Shown one piece after another: positions 7,760 to 16,574 of a DNA stretch of 64,000 bases (positions are counted from its first letter, which is position 1; every line of letters starts with the position of its first letter). Made by a program: the position numbers and the translations under genes. This DNA comes from Nocardioides albus (GTDB lineage: Bacteria; Actinomycetota; Actinomycetes; Propionibacteriales; Nocardioidaceae). Location: the NCBI RefSeq assembly GCF_014648255.1, contig NZ_BMQT01000006.1, positions 186,001-250,000 on the forward strand, read 5' to 3'. The notes under the pieces are model-generated. The model ran no database searches. It was not told the origin of the DNA and saw only the letters and a list, made by a program, of their open reading frames with translations.

Positions 7760-9286
7760 TCACCAGCCGAGGAGCTCGACCCACCACGGCTCGTCGCCGC
7801 CGGAGAACTGCGGGCCGTCCTCGGCCACGGTCTGGATCGGGAAGAGAGCTAGGATGATGACCACGGCGAACCCGAGGATCCATGGCACCCATCGCTCCGA
7901 GACCCGCCGGACCGCCGTGGTCACCGGGTCGCGCAGCCGGTCGCGGCCGGAGCCGGTCCACAGTGCCGCCACGAACGCCAGGCCAGCGAAGCCCAGCGTC
8001 GCCGTCAGAGAGAGCTGCAGCGCAAAGCCGATCAGCACCGCGGCCACCACGAACCCGAAACCCCACGTCCCCACCACGAACGTCTTCGGGAGCGAGCGGA
8101 TCAACCGCCAAGGGGCACCGATCAGGAGCCGGGGCGCGTCGTGCCACTTGCGGCCGCGATACCAACGCCACCTGCGCAGGTCACCGGCAGCCAGCGTGCC
8201 GGAGCGGATCAGCCAGGCTGCACCGAGCACGGTCAGGAAACCGACGCTCGGGAACGCCGTGATCACGCCGACCGCGAAGGCGAGCAGGCCGAGCCAGATG
8301 GTCCCGCGGCGCAGCTTCTCCAGATTGCTGTCGCGGCCACTCGGCGGGCGGTGGTCGGGCCGAGCCGAGCGGCCGACCGGAGGGAACGGCGCGGCCGGCG
8401 TGGTGGCCTTCTCGCGCTCGGTCCGATCGCTGAGCGAGAGCTGCTCGACCGGCTTGTGCACGAACGGTCGGCGCGGCGTACGCAGCCACTCGCGGACCTC
8501 GTCCAGCGTCGGGCGGTCGGCAGGGTCGGGCGAGAGCGCCTGGCCGAGCAGCCCGCGAAGCGGCTGCGGCACGCCCTCCAGGTCGTGCTCACCGCGCCGG
8601 GCGCGGTCCATCAGCTTCATCGAGTTGCCTTCGCCGAAGGGCGGGCGGCCGGTCGCTGCGTACGCCACCACGGCGGCCCACGAGTGCACGTCCGAGGCCG
8701 GAGTGGTCGGGTCGCCGACGGCGATCTCGGGTGGCAGATAGCCGGGCGTGCCGATCAGCAGCCCGGTCACGGTGATCCTCGGGTCGTCGGAGACCCGGGC
8801 GAGCCCGAAGTCGATCAGGATCGGGGTGCGCCCCTCCATGATGATGTTGGCCGGCTTGATGTCGCGGTGGAGCACGCCGACCGCGTGGCAGTCGGCGATG
8901 CCCTCGGCCAGGTCGCTGGCCAGCTGCTCGACGTCGTCGCGCGAGAGCGGACCCTCGTTGACGATCTTGTCGTGCAGCGTCTGCCCTGGGACGTAACGGG
9001 TCGCCAGCCACGGCACCTCACCCCACGGGTCGGCGGCGACCACGCCGGCGACCCATCTGCTCCGAACGCGCTGCAGCGAGGAGACCTCGCGCGCCAGCCG
9101 CTGGCGCCCCTCCTCGTCCCCGACGAACTGAGTACGCAGCACCTTCAGCGCCACCCGCTCACCGCTCACCCGGTGGCTGGCCAGATGGACCCGCCCCATG
9201 CCTCCCTGCCCCAGCAGGGAGAGCAGGTCGTAGTCACCAACGGTCTCCCGTTGGGTCGCCCGGGGAAGGCGTGGGGCTGTGGTCAC
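7760..9286 (-). CDS. Membrane-bound serine/threonine protein kinase
   Basis: A 508-residue Hanks-type kinase. The kinase domain fills about residues 18-275: Gly loop GQGGMGRVHLA, catalytic Lys in VALKVL, catalytic loop HRDIKPANI, metal-binding IDFGLARV, and activation segment GTPGYLPPE. After a Pro/Arg-rich linker, the C-terminal half has several hydrophobic segments in pairs (for example IWLGLLAFAVGVITAF and WILGFAVVIILALF). That differs from the PknB pattern of one helix plus PASTA domains. No sensor domain or partner phosphatase is nearby. Confidence 0.9.
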   Translation of the reverse strand: MTTAPRLPRATQRETVGDYDLLSLLGQGGMGRVHLASHRVSGERVALKVLRTQFVGDEEGRQRLAREVSSLQRVRSRWVAGVVAADPWGEVPWLATRYVPGQTLHDKIVNEGPLSRDDVEQLASDLAEGIADCHAVGVLHRDIKPANIIMEGRTPILIDFGLARVSDDPRITVTGLLIGTPGYLPPEIAVGDPTTPASDVHSWAAVVAYAATGRPPFGEGNSMKLMDRARRGEHDLEGVPQPLRGLLGQALSPDPADRPTLDEVREWLRTPRRPFVHKPVEQLSLSDRTEREKATTPAAPFPPVGRSARPDHRPPSGRDSNLEKLRRGTIWLGLLAFAVGVITAFPSVGFLTVLGAAWLIRSGTLAAGDLRRWRWYRGRKWHDAPRLLIGAPWRLIRSLPKTFVVGTWGFGFVVAAVLIGFALQLSLTATLGFAGLAFVAALWTGSGRDRLRDPVTTAVRRVSERWVPWILGFAVVIILALFPIQTVAEDGPQFSGGDEPWWVELLGW

Positions 9287-9324
9287 AGGACAAACCTTAT
9301 CCGCCCCAGCAGAGGCCTTGTCGA

Positions 9325-9456
9325 AGCGTCAGGTACGTCGGCCGAGACGTCGCTCCCGTCGGCCGAGATGGCAGACCGCTGCCATCTCGGCCGACGGGAG
9401 TGACGCTTCGACCTGCGTACGTGACGTCTCGGCCGACGCGGGCGACGTCTCGGCTA
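9325..9456. repeat. GTCGGCCGA-family repeat with a 26-bp hairpin
   Basis: The gap between the kinase start and the ilvE stop. Copies of the TGACGTCTCGGCCGAC unit run on both strands. At the centre, arms 9348-9373 and 9380-9405 form a 26-bp stem with one mismatch around a 6-base loop. The last unit (GACGTCTCGGCTAG) includes the ilvE stop codon. Same family as 2737-2910. Confidence 0.8.
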
Positions 9457-10539
9457 GACGATCTTGCGCATCCAGCCGAAGGTGTCCTCGGCGCGGCCGA
9501 ACTGGATGTCGACGAGCTGCTTGCGGATGGTCTTCCAGACCTCGCCGTCACCGGCAGAGGCGATGGAGCCGCCCTGGTGGACGAGCTCGCCGACCGGGGT
9601 GACCACGGCGGCGGTGCCGCAGGCGAAGACCTCGGTGATCTCACCGGACTCGACGCCGGACTTCCACTCGTCGATGGTGAACTTGCGCTCCTCGACGGTG
9701 TAGCCGAGCTTGCCCGCGAGCTCGATGATGGAGGCTCGGGTGATGCCCTCGAGGATCGTGCCGGTCTCGGGGGTGACGATCCGGCCGTCGGCGTGGACGA
9801 AGTAGAGGTTCATGCCGCCGAGCTCCTCGACGTACTTGCCCTCCTGCGCGTCCAGGAACACCACCTGGTCACAGCCGTTGGCCGAGGCCTCGGCCTGGGC
9901 GACCAGGGAGGAGGCGTAGTTGCCACCGGTCTTGGCCGCGCCCATGCCGCCGCGGCCGGCGCGGGTGTAGTTCTCGCTGAGCCAGATCCGGACCGGCTTC
10001 ACGCCGCCCTTGAAGTAGGAGCCGGCGGGCGAGGCGATGACCATGTAGGTCACGTGCTGGGCCGGGCGCACGCCGAGGAACGACTCCGAGGCGAACATGA
10101 ACGGCCGCAGGTAGAGGCTCTTCTCGTCGGCCTCCGAAGCCTCGGGCACCCAGCGGTGGTCGACCTTGACCAGGTCGAAGACGGTCTGCACGAAGTCCTC
10201 GATCTCGAGAACGGGCAGAGCCAGACGCTCGCTCGAGCGGGCCATCCGGGCGGCGTTGGCCTCGGGCCGGAACGACCAGATCGAGCCGTCTGCGTGCCGG
10301 TAGGCCTTCATGCCCTCGAAGATCTCCTGGGCGTAGTGCAGCACGGCTGCCGACGGGTCCAGGCTGATCGGGGCGTACGCCTCGATGCGACCGTTGTGCC
10401 AGCCCTGTTCGGGCGTCCACTCGACGGTGAGCATGTGATCGGTGAAATGGTTGCCGAAGCCTGGGTTCGCCAGGACCTCCGCGCGCTGCTTGTCGGTGGC
10501 CGGTTGGGTCGACAATGTGGTGCTGATCTCCATGACCAT
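9454..10539 (-). CDS. ilvE: Branched-chain amino-acid aminotransferase IlvE
   Basis: A 361-residue fold-type IV PLP aminotransferase. The PLP lysine lies in the AAKTGGNYASSL region (about residue 205), and the family motif EELGGMNLYFV is just after it. It transfers amino groups between glutamate and the 2-oxo acids of Val, Leu and Ile, the last step of the pathway whose other genes surround it. ATG 10539 has AGGA 8 bases upstream; ATG 10533 is a close alternative. A terminator separates it from leuB upstream, so it probably has its own promoter. Confidence 0.95.
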   Translation of the reverse strand: MVMEISTTLSTQPATDKQRAEVLANPGFGNHFTDHMLTVEWTPEQGWHNGRIEAYAPISLDPSAAVLHYAQEIFEGMKAYRHADGSIWSFRPEANAARMARSSERLALPVLEIEDFVQTVFDLVKVDHRWVPEASEADEKSLYLRPFMFASESFLGVRPAQHVTYMVIASPAGSYFKGGVKPVRIWLSENYTRAGRGGMGAAKTGGNYASSLVAQAEASANGCDQVVFLDAQEGKYVEELGGMNLYFVHADGRIVTPETGTILEGITRASIIELAGKLGYTVEERKFTIDEWKSGVESGEITEVFACGTAAVVTPVGELVHQGGSIASAGDGEVWKTIRKQLVDIQFGRAEDTFGWMRKIV

Positions 10540-10600
10540 GAGATTAGTCCTGTTCTGCGATGGCTGTGCTATTGGGCGGTAAGGGATGAGGACAGAGAAA

Positions 10601-10632
10601 GGGCCGGACGCAGGAGAATCTGCGCCCGGCCC
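10601..10632 (-). terminator. Intrinsic terminator of leuB
   Basis: On the minus strand, 15 bases after the leuB stop, a 12-bp stem GGGCCGGGCGCA / TGCGTCCGGCCC (one G-U pair, 8-base loop) is followed by TTTCTCT. Confidence 0.82.
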
Positions 10633-10647
10633 TTCGAGGGTGAGCGT

Positions 10648-11703
10648 CTAGCCGGCTACTCGCTTGGCGATCGCGTCGCCGACCTCGGAGGTCGTACGAG
10701 GCGCCGAGCCGCGCTCGGACAGGTCGGCGAGCACGGCGGCGTCGATGGCAGCGGCAGCCTCGGGGTGACCGAGGTGCTCGAGCAGCAGGGCCCCGGACAG
10801 GATGGCCGCGGTGGGGTCCGCCTTCTGCTGGCCGGCGATGTCGGGGGCGGAGCCGTGGACGGGCTCGAACATCGAGGGGAACTCGCGGGAGGAGTTGATG
10901 TTGCCGGAGGCGGCCAGGCCGATGCCGCCGGTGATGGCAGCGGCGAGGTCGGTGATGATGTCGCCGAAGATGTTGTCGGTGACGATCACGTCGAAGCGGG
11001 CCGGGTCGGTGGCGAGGAAGATCATCACCGCGTCGATGTGGAGGTAGTCCACGGCGACGTCGGGGAACTCCTCGGCAACCTGCTGGGTGATCCGCCACCA
11101 CAGTGAGCCGGCGTTGACGAGCACGTTGGTCTTGTGGACCAGGGTCAGCTTCTTCCGCGGGCGCGCCTGCGCGCGGGCGAAGGCGTCACGTACGACCCGC
11201 TCCACGCCGTAGGCGGTGTTGACCGAGGTCTCGGTGGCGACCTCGTGCGGGGTTCCGACTCGCATCGCGCCACCGTTGCCGACATAGAGCCCCTCGGTGC
11301 CCTCGCGCACCACGACGAAGTCGATCTCGCCCTTGTCGAGCACTGCCGGCGACAGCGGGGAGGTCGCCCCCGGGAAGAGTCGCGACGGTCGCAGGTTGAC
11401 GTAGTGGGCGAGCTCGAAACGGAGCTTGAGCAGCAGCCCGCGCTCCAGGATGCCCGGAGGCAGGTTCGGGTCGTTCGGCTTGCCGCCGACCGCGCCGAGC
11501 AGGATGGCGTCCTGCTCCTTGATCTCGGCGAGAACAGACTCGGGAAGGACCTCGCCAGTGGCGAGGTAGCGCTCGGCTCCGAGGTCGTAGCGGGTCTGCT
11601 CGAACTTGACGGGTGAGGCGACCTCGAGCACCTTCAGCGCCTCGGCGGTCACCTCCGGTCCGATGCCGTCGCCGGGGATCACTGCGAGGTTGGTCGTAGA
11701 CAT
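10648..11703 (-). CDS. leuB: 3-isopropylmalate dehydrogenase LeuB
   Basis: A 351-residue beta-decarboxylating dehydrogenase. It opens with [20 protein letters not shown], has the substrate arginines in [19 protein letters not shown], the metal/NAD region [18 protein letters not shown], and the NAD-binding [12 protein letters not shown] near residue 275. It oxidises and decarboxylates 3-isopropylmalate in leucine synthesis. It follows a 61-codon gene by 9 bases, and that pair sits behind a leader peptide with Ile, Leu and Val codons at 12002-12052. Confidence 0.95.
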   Translation of the reverse strand: MSTTNLAVIPGDGIGPEVTAEALKVLEVASPVKFEQTRYDLGAERYLATGEVLPESVLAEIKEQDAILLGAVGGKPNDPNLPPGILERGLLLKLRFELAHYVNLRPSRLFPGATSPLSPAVLDKGEIDFVVVREGTEGLYVGNGGAMRVGTPHEVATETSVNTAYGVERVVRDAFARAQARPRKKLTLVHKTNVLVNAGSLWWRITQQVAEEFPDVAVDYLHIDAVMIFLATDPARFDVIVTDNIFGDIITDLAAAITGGIGLAASGNINSSREFPSMFEPVHGSAPDIAGQQKADPTAAILSGALLLEHLGHPEAAAAIDAAVLADLSERGSAPRTTSEVGDAIAKRVAG

Positions 11704-11712
11704 ACGGCGAGA

Positions 11713-11898
11713 CTAGTTGTCGTCGGGCAGCTGGCCGCCGTTGTCCCGCAGGTCGAGCGCCTGCTGGACCGCGGCGATGGTGTTCTCGACGCTGTGCGGG
11801 TTGTCGGGGTCGTGGCTCGCCGGGCCCCACTCACGGCTCCACTTGTCGCCAGCATAGTCGGATCCAGCGGCGGGGCTCTCGGGATACATCGCGTACAT
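11713..11898 (-). CDS. Small acidic protein co-transcribed with leuB
   Basis: A 61-residue frame with a good ribosome site (AAGGAAG, 5 bases before ATG 11898). The sequence is rich in Asp, Pro, Gly and Ser, with no membrane segment or Cys pair; it contains YAGDKWSREWGPASHDPDNP and an amphipathic stretch VENTIAAVQQALDLRD. I do not recognise a family. It lies between the leuB leader and leuB, 9 bases from the leuB start, so it should be expressed with leuB. The spacing and ribosome site argue it is real. Confidence 0.6.
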   Translation of the reverse strand: MYAMYPESPAAGSDYAGDKWSREWGPASHDPDNPHSVENTIAAVQQALDLRDNGGQLPDDN

Positions 11899-11965
11899 GG
11901 CTTCTTCCTTCACACTTCGGGGAATCAGAGGGTGTGGGAGAGAAGCCGGGGTCTTGTGGAAGACG

Positions 11966-11990
11966 GAAGCCACCGCGACGAGGTGGCTTC
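11966..11990. repeat. Hairpin in the leuB leader
   Basis: Perfect 9-bp inverted repeat GAAGCCACC / GGTGGCTTC with a 7-base loop, between the leader-peptide stop (12002) and the small gene before leuB. It occupies the place of an attenuator, but no T-run follows on the minus strand, so it is either a weak terminator or a different type of control. Confidence 0.55.
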
Positions 11991-12001
11991 TCCTGCGGTC
12001 G

Positions 12002-12052
12002 TTACCGCCGGGCCCCGTCGCGGCACTCGAGTACGAGAAAAATGCTCCGCAT
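12002..12052 (-). CDS. Leader peptide upstream of leuB, MRSIFLVLECRDGARR
   Basis: A 16-residue open frame. Residues 4-8 are I-F-L-V-L, and the start MRSIFLVL resembles the ilvB leader MLNSILVL. It begins 10 bases after a promoter-like TAACGT (12062-12067). The hairpin at 11966-11990 follows. I infer a branched-chain attenuation leader for the small gene plus leuB. No strong ribosome site is visible before the ATG. Confidence 0.65.
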   Translation of the reverse strand: MRSIFLVLECRDGARR

Positions 12053-12061
12053 GGTGTTCTG

Positions 12062-12090
12062 ACGTTAACCCGGAAGACGCCTCGATTGAA
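12062..12090 (-). promoter_or_regulatory. Promoter candidate for the leuB leader
   Basis: On the minus strand, TTCAAT (weak -35) is 17 bases from TAACGT (TAnnnT -10). The context GGGTTAACGT is identical to that before the ilvB leader (19064-19072). The shared GTTAAC context at two pathway promoters is suggestive. Confidence 0.5.
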
Positions 12091-12165
12091 CGGATCTGGA
12101 CGATTGGTCCGCCATTCGAGACACCCGTGCGCACGATCACACCAGGCATCGGCAAGACTGGCCCT

Positions 12166-12735
12166 GTGAGTGCACCCCCAGAGCTTCCGGACATCGTGAC
12201 CCGCGCCTTCGATGTCTCTCGCCGCGCGGGCTATGTGTCGTTCTGCCGCAACGAGACCGGACGACTCCTGGCGACCCTGGCGGCCACCCGCAGCGGCACC
12301 ATGGCTGAGTTCGGCACCGGATGCGGTGTCGGCACCGCCTGGCTGCGAAGCGGCGTACGCGGCGACGCGGCCCACATCGTCTCCGCCGAGCTCGACGAGC
12401 ACCTCGCCAAGGAGGCCGCCGAGATCTTCGCCGACGACGAGCAGGTCGAGGTGATCGCCGCCGACTGGGGCATCCTGCGCGACCGCGGCCCGTTCGCGCT
12501 GCTCTTCCTGGACGCCGAGACTCCCGGCGGGGTCTCCCCCGACCAGCTCGCCGATCTGGTCGAGGAGGGCGGCATCGTCGTCATCGACGATCTCATCCCG
12601 ACCGACCTGTGGCCGCCGATTGTCTACGGCCGGGTCGACAGCCTGCGCGAGTTCTGGCTCACCGACGAGCGCTTCACCACCGTCGAGGTCATGGTCGCCC
12701 CCGACACCAGCGTCCTGATCGCCACCAAGCGTTAG
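12166..12735 (+). CDS. SAM-dependent O-methyltransferase-like protein
   Basis: A 189-residue class I methyltransferase fold from GTG 12166. Motif I is AEFGTGCGVGTAWL (about residues 47-60), followed by the acidic loop SAELDEHLAKEAAEIF, ADWGIL and LLFLDAE, as in O-methyltransferases of the catechol/YrrM type. The region after VEEGGIVVIDDL matches the strand order of the family. The substrate is unknown. It is divergent from the leuB leader; the in-frame sequence upstream of the GTG runs through the leuB leader region and small gene in antisense and is not used. Confidence 0.75.
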   Translation: MSAPPELPDIVTRAFDVSRRAGYVSFCRNETGRLLATLAATRSGTMAEFGTGCGVGTAWLRSGVRGDAAHIVSAELDEHLAKEAAEIFADDEQVEVIAADWGILRDRGPFALLFLDAETPGGVSPDQLADLVEEGGIVVIDDLIPTDLWPPIVYGRVDSLREFWLTDERFTTVEVMVAPDTSVLIATKR

Positions 12736-12753
12736 CGGACTCCGGCTCGACGG

Positions 12754-13449
12754 TCAGATCGCGCAGCCGTCGGGACCGCAGGCATCGCCGTCGCCGACGA
12801 TCGTCAGCGCCGGCTTGGTCTCAGCGTGCACCCGCTCCAGCAGCTGGCTGAACACCTTGGTGGGCTGTGCACCGGAGACGCCGTACTTCTCCTCGACGAC
12901 ATAGAACGGCACCCCGGTCGCGCCGTAGGCGCGGGCCTGGTCGATGTCTGCCTGCACGTCGGCCGCGTACTCATCGCTCGCGAGCACCTCGTCCACCCGG
13001 GCCGCGTCGAGTCCGACGTTGACCGCGGCCTGGCGCAGGACGGAGTGGTCACCCATCGACTGACCCCGAGTGAAGTACGCAGCGAGCAGCTCCTCCTTGA
13101 GGGCGGCCTGCTTGCCCTCGGCCTTGGCCAGGTGGATCAGCCGGTGGGCATCGATGGTGCGCGCGTGCGGGGTGTCCTCGTAGCTGAACTCGAGACCGGC
13201 CGCGGCAGCGGGGACGCTGACCTGCTTCATCATCTCGCGGGTCTGCTCGACAGAGGCACCGAACTTCTTCGACAGTGCCTCGACCGTGGACTCGACCGGA
13301 ACCTGCGGCGCGCTCGGGTCGAGCTCGAAGGAGTGGTAGACGATCTCGACGTCGTCGCTGTGCTCGAAGCCCTCCAGGGCCTCCTCGAGGTGGCGCTTGC
13401 CGATGTAGCACCAGGGACAGACGACATCGGACCAGACATCAATACGCAT
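12754..13449 (-). CDS. DsbA-family oxidoreductase, FrnE-like
   Basis: A 231-residue protein starting MRIDVWSDVVCPWCYIGKRH. The CPWC pair (residues 11-14) is the thioredoxin-fold active site, and the helical insertion with DAHRLIHLAKAEGK plus the late ATGVPFYVV (cis-Pro loop) mark the FrnE/polyketide-isomerase-like DsbA branch. There is no signal peptide, so it is cytosolic. It likely acts as a thiol oxidoreductase under oxidative stress. The far C terminus has an extra Cys pair (DACGPDGCAI). A 19-bp palindrome is 12 bases upstream. Confidence 0.88.
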   Translation of the reverse strand: MRIDVWSDVVCPWCYIGKRHLEEALEGFEHSDDVEIVYHSFELDPSAPQVPVESTVEALSKKFGASVEQTREMMKQVSVPAAAAGLEFSYEDTPHARTIDAHRLIHLAKAEGKQAALKEELLAAYFTRGQSMGDHSVLRQAAVNVGLDAARVDEVLASDEYAADVQADIDQARAYGATGVPFYVVEEKYGVSGAQPTKVFSQLLERVHAETKPALTIVGDGDACGPDGCAI

Positions 13450-13460
13450 GCCCTGAGAAC

Positions 13461-13479
13461 GTTTCGTCCGGTACGAAAC
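13461..13479. promoter_or_regulatory. Palindromic operator candidate before the FrnE-like gene
   Basis: GTTTCGT and ACGAAAC (7-bp perfect arms, 5-base spacer), 12 bases upstream of the FrnE-like start on the minus strand. The size and AT-richer arms fit a TetR/MarR dimer site; the regulator is not in the immediate neighbourhood. Confidence 0.5.
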
Positions 13480-13608
13480 ATTCCGCAGCCGAACAGGATT
13501 CCGATGCGCTCCCCCTGAGCCGGTCTCAGGGGAGATCAGGGGAAGGTCAGGCGCCCGCCAGGGATCTGCCCGACGCGCCCGAGGGTCGTCTGGCACCAGG
13601 CTCGAACC

Positions 13609-14544
13609 ATGATCCAGATCGATGCCCTCTCCAAGAGGTACGGCGGGTTCACGGCCGTCGACAACGTGACCTTCACCGCCGAGCCCGGCCGGGTGACCGG
13701 CTTCCTCGGCCCCAACGGCGCCGGCAAGTCCACGACCATGCGCATCCTGGTCGGGCTCACCGATCCGACCACCGGTAGCGCGCACCTCCTCGGCCGCCAC
13801 TTCTCCCAGCTGCCGAACCCCGGCCGCGAGGTCGGCGTGCTGCTGGACGCCTCCGCCCAGCACGGCGGCCGCACCGGCCGCGAGATCCTCACGCTGGCCG
13901 CCCGCACGATGGGGCTGCCGAAGTCCAGCGTCGCCGAGACCCTCGACCGGGTCAGCCTGACCGAGGAGGAGGCCGGGCGCCGCGTACGCAACTACTCCCT
14001 CGGGATGCGACAGCGGCTCGGGATCGCGACGGCCCTGATCGGGGACCCGGAGGTGCTGATCCTCGACGAGCCGGCCAACGGCCTAGACCCGGCCGGCATC
14101 CGCTGGATGCGCGACCTGCTCCGCGGCTTCGCCGACGACGGCGGCACCGTGCTCCTCTCGTCCCACCTGCTGCACGAGATCGAGGTCATCGCCGACGACA
14201 TCGTGGTGATCGGCAACGGCCGGATCGTGGCGCAGGGCACCAAGCAGGAGCTGCTCGCCAGCGGCGAGGCATACGCCCGAGCCGGCGACCCCGCCGAGCT
14301 CGGCCGGGCGCTCCAGCGGGCCGGCCACAACGCCGAGCTCACCACCGAGGGCGCCGTCCGCACCGCCGCCGACCTCGCCACCGTCGGCCAGATCGCCTTC
14401 GACGCAGGGCTGGTGCTGACCGAGCTCCGCGCCGCCGACGGCTCCGGCCTGGAGGAGATGTTCCTCCAGCTGACCGCCGAGACCCAGCGCGACCACCTCG
14501 ACAGCCCGGAAGGGCTGGACTCCTCGAAAGGTAAGGCAGCATGA
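13609..14544 (+). CDS. ABC-2 type exporter ATP-binding protein
   Basis: A 311-residue ABC ATPase of the DrrA/antibiotic-resistance type. Walker A is GPNGAGKST (about residues 38-46), the signature is the DrrA-like YSLGMRQRLGIA, Walker B VLILDEPANGLDP, and switch LLSSHLL. The extra C-terminal domain (about 215-311) is usual for this group. It energises the next gene's permease; the start/stop overlap (ATGA, 14541-14544) couples them. The cargo is unknown. Confidence 0.92.
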   Translation: MIQIDALSKRYGGFTAVDNVTFTAEPGRVTGFLGPNGAGKSTTMRILVGLTDPTTGSAHLLGRHFSQLPNPGREVGVLLDASAQHGGRTGREILTLAARTMGLPKSSVAETLDRVSLTEEEAGRRVRNYSLGMRQRLGIATALIGDPEVLILDEPANGLDPAGIRWMRDLLRGFADDGGTVLLSSHLLHEIEVIADDIVVIGNGRIVAQGTKQELLASGEAYARAGDPAELGRALQRAGHNAELTTEGAVRTAADLATVGQIAFDAGLVLTELRAADGSGLEEMFLQLTAETQRDHLDSPEGLDSSKGKAA

Positions 14545-15368
14545 GCACCGCGACCGTCGCACCCGAGCCCCTCGAAGGCACCATCGGATCCACCCGGCAC
14601 CGCCAACGGGCGACGCCCGCGCCGATCCCGTTCACCCGCGTGCTCTCCGTCGAGCTGCGCAAGATGTTCGACACCCGCTCCGGGTTCTGGTTGCTGGTGA
14701 GCATCGGCATCCTCGCCGTGATCGCCACGGCGGCGATCATCATCTTCTCCTCCGACGACGCGCTCACCTACGGCATGTTCGCCACCGGGATCGGCATCCC
14801 GATGGCCGTCATCCTGCCGATGATCTCGGTGCTGTCGGTCTCGAGCGAGTGGAGCTCGCGAACCGCGCTCACCACCTTCACCCTCGTCCCCAGCCGCGGC
14901 AAGGTGATCGGCGCCAAGGCAGTGCTGACGGTCGCCCTCGGCATCGTCTCGATGGCCGTCGCGCTCGGGGTCGGCGCACTGGGCAACCTGATCGGCACCA
15001 CCATCGCCGGGGTTGACCCGGTCTGGGACCTCACCACGGTGATCCTGGCGCAGACCGTCCTGGCCCAGGTCCTCGGCATGATGATGGGCTTCATGCTCGG
15101 TACGCTGTTCCGCAGTTCACCCGCGGCCATCGTCGGCTACTTCGTCTACTCGTTGGTCCTGCCGACGATCTCCAACGCGCTCGTCATGGTCAACGACTGG
15201 TGGCGCGACAACGGCGCCTGGGTCGACCTGAACTGGGCCTCGACCCGCCTCTTCGACGACGACATGACCCGCGAGGCCTGGGCGCAGCTCGGCACCGCCA
15301 CCACCCTCTGGCTGATCATCCCCCTCCTCATCGGCCTCCGCCTGGCACTCAAGTCCGAGGTCAAGTAA
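14541..15368 (+). CDS. ABC-2 type exporter permease
   Basis: A 275-residue membrane protein with six hydrophobic segments after a cytosolic N terminus of about 50 residues (first helix FWLLVSIGILAVIATAAIIIF). The fold and the SSEWSSRTALTTFTLVPSRGKVIGAK loop are those of ABC-2 permeases in lantibiotic/drug exporter pairs. It is the partner of the ATPase upstream. Transcription would run into the palindromic element at 15372-15467. Confidence 0.88.
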   Translation: MSTATVAPEPLEGTIGSTRHRQRATPAPIPFTRVLSVELRKMFDTRSGFWLLVSIGILAVIATAAIIIFSSDDALTYGMFATGIGIPMAVILPMISVLSVSSEWSSRTALTTFTLVPSRGKVIGAKAVLTVALGIVSMAVALGVGALGNLIGTTIAGVDPVWDLTTVILAQTVLAQVLGMMMGFMLGTLFRSSPAAIVGYFVYSLVLPTISNALVMVNDWWRDNGAWVDLNWASTRLFDDDMTREAWAQLGTATTLWLIIPLLIGLRLALKSEVK

Positions 15369-15371
15369 CCC

Positions 15372-15467
15372 GCCGAGTCGACGCAAGCTGACACCAATTC
15401 CCGCCGAGTCGGCGCGTTATAACGCGCCGACTCGGCGGGATCTTCGGTCAGTTCGTGCCGACTCGGC
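15372..15467. repeat. Nested palindromic GCCGAGTCGGC element, copy 1
   Basis: Between the convergent ABC permease and ilvC. The core at 15400-15439 is a perfect 40-bp palindrome with 20-bp arms and no spacer (arm begins CCCGCCGAGTCGG). It is flanked by outer 21-bp units at 15372-15392 and, inverted, at 15447-15467 (4 mismatches). The same four-part layout occurs at 49186-49281. It may serve as a bidirectional terminator; the conserved architecture suggests a mobile or REP-like element. Confidence 0.85.
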
Positions 15468-15479
15468 ACGATGCGGGGA

Positions 15480-16505
<1,026 letters not shown>

Positions 16506-16574
16506 GAGGGCTTCTCCTTTTCGTCGGTGGTCGACCTTGTCGAGACCCACCTGTAGTGATTGATTTGATTTGGT

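Noticed and set aside
9271..11106. 611-codon plus-strand frame across the kinase end, ilvE and leuB
   Set aside because: Antisense to ilvE and leuB; product is repeat-like Val/Gly/Asp-rich sequence and crosses the intergenic array.
16506..16550. IlvC start at ATG 16550
   Set aside because: The GTG at 16505 has a strong ribosome site and gives the family N terminus; the extra residues are atypical.
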